DNA from: Myxococcales bacterium
Lineage (GTDB): Bacteria > Myxococcota_A > Polyangia > Haliangiales > Haliangiaceae
Assembly: GCA_016706545.1 (NCBI GenBank)
Contig: JADJJK010000006.1
Coordinates: 1 to 64,000 of the forward strand
Direction of reading: 5' to 3'
Length of the DNA: 64,000 nt
Shown: positions 10,775 to 17,705 of the stretch, piece after piece
Layout of the letters: each line of letters opens with the position of its first letter
Numbering within the stretch: position 1 is the stretch's first letter
Notes under the pieces: generated by a model
Database searches by the model: none
What the model was told of the DNA's origin: nothing
The model's input: the letters and a program-made list of their open reading frames with translations, nothing else
Position numbers and translations under genes: made by a program

Positions 10775-11788
10775 ATGCGAGTCTCGATCGCGGTGGCCGA
10801 CAACATGACGGATGCGGGGATCGCCATCGCGCTCGACGTGCTGCGCACCGCCAACGCCGTGTGCCGCAACCTGCGGCGCAAGGAGCCGTTCGCGATCACG
10901 GTGTGTTCGCCGCGCGGCCGTCCAGTGCGGACCGCCGCGGCGCTGCGCGTCACCGGCCTGTCCTCGTTCGCGGTGGCGGCGCGCGCCCAGGTCTTGCTCG
11001 TGCCTGGCACCTGGATCGAGCGCGACGAAGACGTGCCGGCCCACCTGGCGTCGCCGGGGTTCGCCGAGCTGGTGGCGCTGGTAGCGCGGGTGTACCGCCG
11101 CGGCGGCAGCGTGATGGGGTCGTGCTCCGGTGTGTTCGCGCTGGGGATGGCGGGGGTGCTCGATGACCAGGTGGCCACCACCTCCTGGTGGCTGGCGCCG
11201 AGCTTCGCGCGCGCTTGCCCGCGGGTCGCGCTGGATCCATCGCGCGCGCTGGTGCCGCTGCGCCGCCTGGCCACCGCCGGCGCCGTGTTCGCGATGGCGG
11301 ACCTGGCGTTGCACCTGGTGCGCACCACGGTGGGGCCCCAGGTGGCGGACGTGGTCACTCGCTATCTGCTGCTGGACGAGCACCCGGCGCAGGCGCCGTA
11401 CATGGCGCTCACCCAGCTCGCGGCCGGCGATGAGCTGCTGGTGCGCGCCGAGCGCTGGATCCGGGCGCACCTGACCGGCCCGATATCGCTGCGCACGCTG
11501 GCGCGCGCCATCGGCGCCAGCGAGCGTACGCTGGCGCGGCGGGTGGCGGCCAGCCTCGCCACCACCCCGGCCCACTGGGTGCGCCGGATCCGCGCGGAGG
11601 AGGCGGCGCGCTTGCTCGAGACCACCGCGGTGCCCATCGAGCGGGTCGCGGAGCGGGTGGGCTTCGGCAGCAGCCTGTCGCTGCGCCGGGCGCTGCGCGG
11701 TCACGCCGGCGTCACCCCACGAGAGCTTCGGCAGCGCGCGCGCCAGGCCGGCGGCGATCCACCTGGCCGCCGGCCGCGCGCGAAGTGA
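10775..11788 (+). CDS. GlxA/FtrA-type regulator (DJ-1/PfpI + AraC HTH)
   Basis: Two domains: an N-terminal DJ-1/PfpI-like sensor (VLLVPGTWIE ... GGSVMGSCSGVFALGMAGVL, Cys of the nucleophile elbow present) and a C-terminal AraC-type double HTH (LRTLARAIGASERTLARRVAA ... IERVAERVGFGSSLSLRRALRG). This is the architecture of FtrA/GlxA regulators, which act as activators of adjacent genes. Start ATG 10775 directly follows a dyad. It is divergent from the HD/MBL pair, its most likely target. Inducer unknown. Confidence 0.92.
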   Translation: MRVSIAVADNMTDAGIAIALDVLRTANAVCRNLRRKEPFAITVCSPRGRPVRTAAALRVTGLSSFAVAARAQVLLVPGTWIERDEDVPAHLASPGFAELVALVARVYRRGGSVMGSCSGVFALGMAGVLDDQVATTSWWLAPSFARACPRVALDPSRALVPLRRLATAGAVFAMADLALHLVRTTVGPQVADVVTRYLLLDEHPAQAPYMALTQLAAGDELLVRAERWIRAHLTGPISLRTLARAIGASERTLARRVAASLATTPAHWVRRIRAEEAARLLETTAVPIERVAERVGFGSSLSLRRALRGHAGVTPRELRQRARQAGGDPPGRRPRAK

Positions 11789-11830
11789 GATCTGGCATGC
11801 GGCGGTGTCGCCAGCGCGTTACCATCTGGC

Positions 11831-12496
11831 GTGGGAAAGCACTTCTTGCGCACGCTGGCGTGTTCCGCAGCGCTGGCATCGCTGGTCACCCAGGCTGGCT
11901 GCGCGCTGCTCGCCAGCGGCAACGCCCAGCACTCGCAGATCTCGCCATGCGTCAGCGACCTGCAGTACTCCGCGCTGGACATGATCCTGGCCGCCGGTGC
12001 GACCGCAGTCCTGGTGGGCCTTGGCAAGGTGGATGAGTCTCCGGCCTGGATGGCGGTGCCCGGCGTCTTCGTGGCCAGCGGGGTCATCGGCGCGATCTCG
12101 GTCCATCGTTGTCGCCGCGGCTCGAGCGGAGATGCTGCCCCGGCCATGCTCGGGCCAAGCTACCCGCCAGCCGCGCCGCTCGACCCCCAGCGCGGGCGAG
12201 CGCAGCAAGGCGACGCGCAGCGAGGGGAGCAAGAGGGCCCTGGCGTCCTCCCCTTGGAAGATCTCAGCCCGGCTGCGCGCGCGCGGGAGCAGTCGCCTTT
12301 GCGCCTGCCCTCGGACTCGCCGCTGGCCAATCCGCCGAGGCCGCAGGCGGGCGACGTGACCAAGCTCGAGTGCGGGCCGGCGCTGCCCAGCGTGTGCCCC
12401 GAGGGCCACTCCTGTCGTCTGGTCAGCGGTCAGCTTGGAAGCTGCGTCGCAGATCCGCCGAAGGCCCCGGCGCGGCCGAAGGCCCCGGCGCCCTGA
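11831..12496 (+). CDS. Hypothetical lipoprotein with membrane helices
   Basis: No family recognised. An N-terminal lipobox (LVTQAGC) is followed by two hydrophobic stretches (SALDMILAAGATAVLVGLG and WMAVPGVFVASGVIGAIS), a long polar Pro/Gln/Arg-rich region and a C-terminal Cys-rich module (CGPALPSVCPEGHSCR ... GSC) that looks like a small disulfide-bonded domain. Probably envelope-located. A 9-bp inverted repeat lies about 40 bp after the stop. Confidence 0.65.
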   Translation: MGKHFLRTLACSAALASLVTQAGCALLASGNAQHSQISPCVSDLQYSALDMILAAGATAVLVGLGKVDESPAWMAVPGVFVASGVIGAISVHRCRRGSSGDAAPAMLGPSYPPAAPLDPQRGRAQQGDAQRGEQEGPGVLPLEDLSPAARAREQSPLRLPSDSPLANPPRPQAGDVTKLECGPALPSVCPEGHSCRLVSGQLGSCVADPPKAPARPKAPAP

Positions 12497-12538
12497 GCAC
12501 GCGGCGCGACCGCGCGGAGGGTTTGGGTTTGGCGAAAG

Positions 12539-12563
12539 ATCCCTGACGTCAGGTGTCAGGGAT
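12539..12563. promoter_or_regulatory. 9-bp inverted repeat between lipoprotein genes
   Basis: ATCCCTGAC (12539-12547), spacer GTCAGGT, and GTCAGGGAT (12555-12563) form a perfect dyad 48 bp before the start at 12611. No T-run follows, so an operator or an mRNA leader hairpin is as likely as a terminator. Confidence 0.55.
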
Positions 12564-12610
12564 GGCAGCGCAGAGTGAGTCCCACATCGACTTGCTCGAG
12601 AGGACCTGCC

Positions 12611-13270
12611 ATGACGAAGCGACCGTTTGAGATGCACCGCCGAACCGTGCTGCGAGGCGCGGCAGGGTTCGCGGTGGGACAGCTAGCGTTGCAGACCGCG
12701 TGCGCGAGCGCACCGCCCAGCGCAGGGATGGCCGGAGGCCCGCCGGGCGCGGGGGCCGGTGGCGCGGGCACAGGCACGGGAACGGGCGCCGGCGGGTCGA
12801 AGCTGGCCTCGCCGCCGCCGGGCCGGCCTGGGGACTTCGACTTCTTGGCCGGCTCGTGGAAGATCTCGCACCGTCGGCTCAAGGAGCCGGGCGCCGACTG
12901 GGATGTGTTCGAAGGCGAGGCGACGTGCTGGACGATCCTCGGCGGCATCGGCAGCATCGAGGAGCTGCGCATCCCGGCGCGCAACTTCAGCGGTCTGGGG
13001 CTGCGCCTGCTCGATGTGGAACGCCACCTGTGGTCCGACTTCTGGGTCAACGCGCGCAGCGGAGTGCTCACGACCCCGGGCGTGACCGGCGGGTTTCACG
13101 AGGGCGTAGGGACCTTCACCTCCGAGGAGATGGAGGGAGACCAGCGCATCCTCGCGCGCGGCGTCTGGGACCGCATCACCCCCACGTCCTGCAGGTGGCA
13201 TCAGTCCACCTCGCGCGACGGCGGCGTCTCCTTCACGCCGAACTGGTTCATGGACTGGGTGCGGGTGTGA
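12611..13270 (+). CDS. Tat-type exported protein, DUF1579-like
   Basis: The N-terminus has a twin-arginine signal (HRRTVLRGAAGFAVGQLALQ) ending in a lipobox-like Cys (TACAS), then a Gly/Ala linker. The domain begins PGDFDFLAGSWKISHRRL, resembling DUF1579-like beta-barrel proteins that measure or bind small molecules, and the conserved W and G positions fit. I would call it only a putative secreted calycin-like protein. ATG 12611 is supported by GAGAGG 7 nt upstream. Confidence 0.72.
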   Translation: MTKRPFEMHRRTVLRGAAGFAVGQLALQTACASAPPSAGMAGGPPGAGAGGAGTGTGTGAGGSKLASPPPGRPGDFDFLAGSWKISHRRLKEPGADWDVFEGEATCWTILGGIGSIEELRIPARNFSGLGLRLLDVERHLWSDFWVNARSGVLTTPGVTGGFHEGVGTFTSEEMEGDQRILARGVWDRITPTSCRWHQSTSRDGGVSFTPNWFMDWVRV

Positions 13271-13537
13271 GGGCAGGGGACCGCGTGTGGGCCATCGGGG
13301 CGACCGGGTGAGAACGGCTGGTCGCAGGCGGGGCCTTTCTGCCAAGGCGTATTGGTGGCGTCGTGGTGAGCCCGCGTTGGTCTTGTGATACCCAAAAAAG
13401 GCTCGTGGCGGCGTGGTGGGCGGGACCGCCCGATGCGTCATGGATCGTCATGAATCGTCATGGGACCATCGACCATCATTTGACCATCATGGACTTTCGG
13501 GCCGTCACGGGGCTGGAACTTGGAGGGAGTCGTACTC
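13271..13537. other. Intergenic region with phased direct repeats
   Basis: 267 bp without a convincing gene. At 13436-13462 three CGTCATG motifs recur every 10 bp, followed by three ACCATC motifs (13465-13488). These lie 45-100 bp upstream of the subtilase ATG and on one face of the helix, as expected for an activator site. A small hairpin GCCTT-AAGGC sits near 13335. Confidence 0.45.
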
Positions 13538-15574
13538 ATGGATCGCATTCGAGTTGTTGAGAGGGATCGCAGGTCTAGCGGTGGAACCACCGCGGCTATC
13601 TTCACGGTTGGCGCCGCGGTCCTCGCGGTCGGCGGCTGGGCTTGCCAGCCCCCCGACCGCACCCTCGACCGGGACGACCGCGCGGACCCTGGCGCGTCGA
13701 CGCCCGCGGAGGTGCCAGGCAAGGCCACGGACACCGCCGAGCGAAAAGAGGGCTCGGTCCTGGTCCGCTTCCGGGCCGGCGAGATCACCGCGGCGGCGCG
13801 CTTCGCGGTGGCGCGTCGCGTCGCAGGTCGCATCGAGGACCGAAACGGCGACGGCGTGTTCGACCGCTTCGCCAACATCGATCCATCCGGCAACCTGGTG
13901 CAGATCGAGCTGGCGCCGACCATGTCAGTGGCGCGGGCGCTCGAGGAGCTGCGCCGGGATCCCTCGGTGCTCTATGCCGAGCCCGATTACATCGTCCACG
14001 CGCTGGCCGTCCCCGATGATCCGTTGTTCGGGCAGCTACACGGCCTGCACAACACCGGGCAGGGCGGCGGGATCGCGGGCGCTGACATCTCCGCGGTGGA
14101 CGCCTGGGATGTCACCACCGGCGCGGCCAGCGTGGTGGTCGGCGTGGTGGATACGGGCATCGACTACAATCATCCGGATCTCGCCGCCAACATGTGGGCG
14201 AACCCTGGCGAGATCCCTGGCAACGGCCTGGACGACGACGGCAACGGGGTCATCGACGATCGCCACGGCTTCGACGCCACCACCGGCGGCGGCGACCCGC
14301 TCGATGACAACGATCACGGCAGCCATTGCGCCGGGACCATCGGCGCCGTCGGCGACAACGGCCAGGGCGTGACCGGCGTGGCCTGGCGGACCTCGCTCAT
14401 GGCGATGAAGTTCCTCTCGGCGAGCGGCTCCGGAAGCACCGCGGACGCCATCGCGGCCATCAGCTACGCAGTCGGGCGCAAGAACGCTGGCGTCAACCTG
14501 CGCGTGCTCAACAATAGCTGGGGAGGCGGTCAGTTCTCGCAGGCGCTCTCGGATGCCATCGCCGCGGCCAACGCCGCCGACATCTTGTTCGTGGTGGCGG
14601 CCGGCGGCTCGGCCACGGACACCGACCTCAACCCGACCTATCCCGGCGCCTACGATCTCCCGAACATCCTGGTGGTCACCGCGACCGACAATCGCGACGT
14701 CCGCGCGACGTTCGCGAACTACGGCGCCACCAGCGTGGACATGGCAGCGCCTGGCACGAACATCCACTCCACCATCACCAACGGCGGGTACTCGACCTTC
14801 AGCGGCACCTCCATGGCGGTGCCCTATGTGGTCGGCACAGCGGCGCTCTTGCTGTCGGTCGATCCTGGGCTGACCACCGCGGAGCTCAAGAGCCTGCTGA
14901 TGACCACCGGTGACACGGTGCCATCGCTGGTCGGCGCCACGGTCAGCGGCAAGCGGCTCAACGCGGCCAGCGCGCTGGCCGCGGTCGGCCCGCAGCCGGA
15001 GCCGCCGGTGGCCTCCTTCACCCACGCGGTCAGCCGCTCGCAGGTGAGCTTCACGGATACCAGCACGGACAGCGACGGCGTCGTGGTGACGCGCGCCTGG
15101 ACCTTTGGCGACGGCGGCTCGTCGACCGAGCGCGCTCCGGTTCACAGCTACGCCGCGCCTGGCACCTACACGGTGAGGTTGACCGTGACCGACTCGGACG
15201 GCCTCACCGGCACCGCGACGCAGCAGGTCACCATCGTCGCCTCTGGCTTGACGTTGGCCATCGAGCGAGTGTCTCGCAACCGGGCCAAGTTCGAATACGT
15301 GGTGGATCTGACCTCCAGCGGCGCGGTGGGAGCTCAAGTGGAGCTGTGGCGAAACGGCGTCATCGTCGACCTTCCGGACAACGATGGCACCCAGCGCGAT
15401 GCGTTCCGCCGCTACGAGACCTCGTTCACCTGGAGGCTCTGCGAGCTGCGCAGCGTCGTCTGCTCCAACGAGGTCAGCGTGATGTTTGGCGCCTCGGCCG
15501 ACGAGGTCACGGTGATCACCAAGGTGGGCGGCGTGACGACGAGCCGAGTCGTGCCGGTGGTCGACGCGCGCTAA
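13538..15574 (+). CDS. Secreted S8 subtilase with PKD domain
   Basis: Order: lipoprotein-like signal ending GGWAC (Cys36), an I9-type propeptide (~70-155), an S8 peptidase domain (~185-470), a PKD domain (~500-580, FGDGG motif) and a C-terminal beta domain. The catalytic triad is present: Asp205 (VVDTGID), His260 (DHGSHCAGTIG), Ser425 (GTSMAVPY). The oxyanion-hole Asn, normally in AAGN, is Gly357 here (VVAAGGSAT). A Ca-binding-like insert DDDGNGVIDD follows Asp205. Start 13538 is supported by GGAGGGAG 9-16 nt upstream. A close paralogue lies at 63030. Activity may be reduced or altered. Confidence 0.93.
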   Translation: MDRIRVVERDRRSSGGTTAAIFTVGAAVLAVGGWACQPPDRTLDRDDRADPGASTPAEVPGKATDTAERKEGSVLVRFRAGEITAAARFAVARRVAGRIEDRNGDGVFDRFANIDPSGNLVQIELAPTMSVARALEELRRDPSVLYAEPDYIVHALAVPDDPLFGQLHGLHNTGQGGGIAGADISAVDAWDVTTGAASVVVGVVDTGIDYNHPDLAANMWANPGEIPGNGLDDDGNGVIDDRHGFDATTGGGDPLDDNDHGSHCAGTIGAVGDNGQGVTGVAWRTSLMAMKFLSASGSGSTADAIAAISYAVGRKNAGVNLRVLNNSWGGGQFSQALSDAIAAANAADILFVVAAGGSATDTDLNPTYPGAYDLPNILVVTATDNRDVRATFANYGATSVDMAAPGTNIHSTITNGGYSTFSGTSMAVPYVVGTAALLLSVDPGLTTAELKSLLMTTGDTVPSLVGATVSGKRLNAASALAAVGPQPEPPVASFTHAVSRSQVSFTDTSTDSDGVVVTRAWTFGDGGSSTERAPVHSYAAPGTYTVRLTVTDSDGLTGTATQQVTIVASGLTLAIERVSRNRAKFEYVVDLTSSGAVGAQVELWRNGVIVDLPDNDGTQRDAFRRYETSFTWRLCELRSVVCSNEVSVMFGASADEVTVITKVGGVTTSRVVPVVDAR

Positions 15575-15643
15575 GACCAATGCCGCTCCAGCGCTCGTGA
15601 TAGAGCGCGCGGAGCTCATTCGCTGGGTACTGCTTCGCGGCAG

Positions 15644-15725
15644 AGATCGCGGAGACCTCCGCGGAGACGTGGGCGTGATCCAGGTCGCAGCGCGTCTCCG
15701 CGGAAGCCCCGGGGCTGTGGGCGGT
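15644..15725 (+). repeat. 82-bp dispersed hairpin element, copy 1
   Basis: This segment recurs inverted at 38305-38385 with about 92% identity over 82 bp (my hand alignment). It contains perfect 12-bp arms TCCGCGGAGACG (15658-15669) and CGTCTCCGCGGA (15693-15704) around a 23-nt loop. It looks like a REP/MITE-type intergenic element. The surrounding 15575-15864 holds no credible gene. Confidence 0.85.
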
Positions 15726-15864
15726 GGCGCGGGCGGATCCAAGACCCGCCTCTACGACAACCGCGGCCGTCGAGACTGGGTAAAGTGAGAAGGCGCAAGC
15801 GGCGCGCTTGACCTGGCCAGGTGAGCCCCGGTGGGGCTGCCGGCCTTCGTGATAGCGTTGCGCG

Positions 15865-16980
15865 GTGACCCCTCTACAAGAGCTTGCCCTGCTGCTTCGC
15901 CCCGCAGGCGGCGGTCTGTACCTCGTGTCGACAGGCCGCGCCGAGCAAGAGCGGCTGCAAGAGCGGCTCTATGGCGCCGCGTCGTCAGCGCAGGTGCAGG
16001 AGCGCTTCGAGGCCGCGCTTGGCCAGATCGCCAATGCCCGCGCGGTGCTGCTCGGCATCCCTTCGGACGTCGGCGCCGGGTTTCGACGTGGCGCCAACCT
16101 GGGGCCGCAGGCGATCCGCACCACGCTGCTCGAGCAGGTCCCGTCGTTTCCCGAGCGCGCGGCGCAGCTCGGCATCGTGGACCTGGGCGACGTGTTCGTG
16201 GTGCCGCAGCTCTTGCGCGACGACATGTTGTCCCCGGCGCAGAAGGCCGCGACCCAGGCCGCGATCTATCCGTCGGTGCCGCCTGATCTGCGGGCGACCC
16301 TGCCGGTGTCGCCGCTGTCCATCGCCGAGCGCGCGCTGGACCTGGTGTTCCAGCTAAACCCCAAGGTCGCGCCGGTGGTGCTCGGCGGCGATCACTCGAC
16401 CGCCTGGCCGGTGGTGTCGGCGCTGTCGCGGGCGCGGCAGGACCGCTGGGCGGTGGTGCAATCCGACGCGCACACAGATCTGCTCGAGCACCGCCTGGGC
16501 ATCCAGATCTGCTTCGCCACCTGGTCGTGGCACGCCAACGAGCTGTTTGGCCGGGATGGCCGGCTGGTGCAGGTGGGCACCCGCGCGTCGCGCTACGACC
16601 GCGGGCACTGGGAGGGCGGCCTGGGGGTTCGGCAGTTCTGGGCCGACGAGTGCAACCGCGATCCGGCGGCGGCCATCGCTGGGGTGGTGGCGCACCTCCA
16701 GCAGCGGCAGGTCAGCGGCGTGTACTTCTCCAACGACATCGATGGCACCGACAGCGCGTGGGCCGACGCCACCGGGACGCCGGAGCCAGGCGGCTTGACG
16801 CCGGACTTCGTGTGCGACCTGATCGCGGAGCTCGGGCGATCGTTCTCGCTCATCGGGGGCGACGTCATGGAGGTGGCGCCGCCGCTGCGCGACCGGCCCG
16901 ACTCCACCGAGCGGACGGTGGGGCTCGCCGTGCGGTACCTGCGGGAGACGTTCGCGGCCATCCTCGGCCAGCCGGTGTGA
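15865..16980 (+). CDS. Arginase/agmatinase-family ureohydrolase
   Basis: Dinuclear-manganese ureohydrolase. Metal motifs are visible: GGDHS (His), SDAHTDLLEH (DxHxD) and SNDIDGTDS (DxDxxD form). Members hydrolyse arginine, agmatine, formiminoglutamate or guanidino acids. The long N-terminal extension (~50 aa before AVLLGIPSDVGAGFRRGA) and the insert at YPSVPPDLRATLPVS make substrate assignment unsafe. GTG 15865 start. It stands alone, about 290 bp downstream of the subtilase and 107 bp before the retron-associated block. Confidence 0.88.
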   Translation: MTPLQELALLLRPAGGGLYLVSTGRAEQERLQERLYGAASSAQVQERFEAALGQIANARAVLLGIPSDVGAGFRRGANLGPQAIRTTLLEQVPSFPERAAQLGIVDLGDVFVVPQLLRDDMLSPAQKAATQAAIYPSVPPDLRATLPVSPLSIAERALDLVFQLNPKVAPVVLGGDHSTAWPVVSALSRARQDRWAVVQSDAHTDLLEHRLGIQICFATWSWHANELFGRDGRLVQVGTRASRYDRGHWEGGLGVRQFWADECNRDPAAAIAGVVAHLQQRQVSGVYFSNDIDGTDSAWADATGTPEPGGLTPDFVCDLIAELGRSFSLIGGDVMEVAPPLRDRPDSTERTVGLAVRYLRETFAAILGQPV

Positions 16981-17087
16981 GCGCGCTGGCGCTGCGCGTC
17001 ACACGCCGAGGTGGTCAGGCGTCGGCAGGTGATTCACGCCGTGGCAGGCGTCGACACGTTTGGTGAATTCCACGATACTCGTGAGGC

Positions 17088-17705
17088 ATGGAGCCCGACG
17101 AGTTGATTTCGCTCCTGGTATGTCTGCTCGACAAGGAGCGGCCCTTGGTGACGCGGGCGGTGACGCAGGCTGCGCCCGGACCTGGCGCCTCGTCCGCGAC
17201 TGGCAGCGCGGGCGCGGAGGATGCGGAGGATAGCGAGGGCGACGACGAGGACGGCGAGGACGACGACGACGAGGCCGACGGCGAGGGCGACAGCGACAGC
17301 GAGGACGGCGACAGTGACAGCGAGGACGGCGACAGTGACAGCGACGCCGCCGCCAAGCCCGGCGCGCAGAGCGTCGAGACGCTGCGTCGGCGCTGCGCCG
17401 AGGCGCTGGAGCAGCGCGGGGCCCACCAGGACGCCTTGACCGTGCTCGCGCCGCTGGTGAACTTCACCGGGCACGAGCACAGCCCGCTCTTGCCGTGCCT
17501 GTGCAAGCGATGCCTTGGCCAGGCGGGGCGAGCCGTCGAGGTGCAGGGCGTGTCGTTTCATCGTACGTTCGTGGTCTCGGGGACCCGGGTCCTGCACTTC
17601 TGGCTCGCCGACGAGCTGGGCGCTGACCGCGCCGAGGTCAAGCGCGCGGTGGGCGAGGCGCTGCGGGTGCGGCTCCATCGCAAGCGACGAAAGGTGGCGT
17701 CATGA
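17088..17705 (+). CDS. Acidic-repeat hypothetical protein
   Basis: No family recognised. A short helical N-terminus is followed by an extremely acidic low-complexity segment (residues ~44-85, with repeated DGDSDSE units encoded by a near-perfect 18-bp repeat around 17287-17344). A C-terminal domain (~95-205) has helical repeats, a CLCKRC cysteine cluster and a basic tail (RLHRKRRKVAS). No signal peptide, so cytoplasmic. Its TGA overlaps the ATG of the HEAT-repeat gene by 4 nt, so the two are coupled and may act together upstream of the retron. Confidence 0.65.
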   Translation: MEPDELISLLVCLLDKERPLVTRAVTQAAPGPGASSATGSAGAEDAEDSEGDDEDGEDDDDEADGEGDSDSEDGDSDSEDGDSDSDAAAKPGAQSVETLRRRCAEALEQRGAHQDALTVLAPLVNFTGHEHSPLLPCLCKRCLGQAGRAVEVQGVSFHRTFVVSGTRVLHFWLADELGADRAEVKRAVGEALRVRLHRKRRKVAS

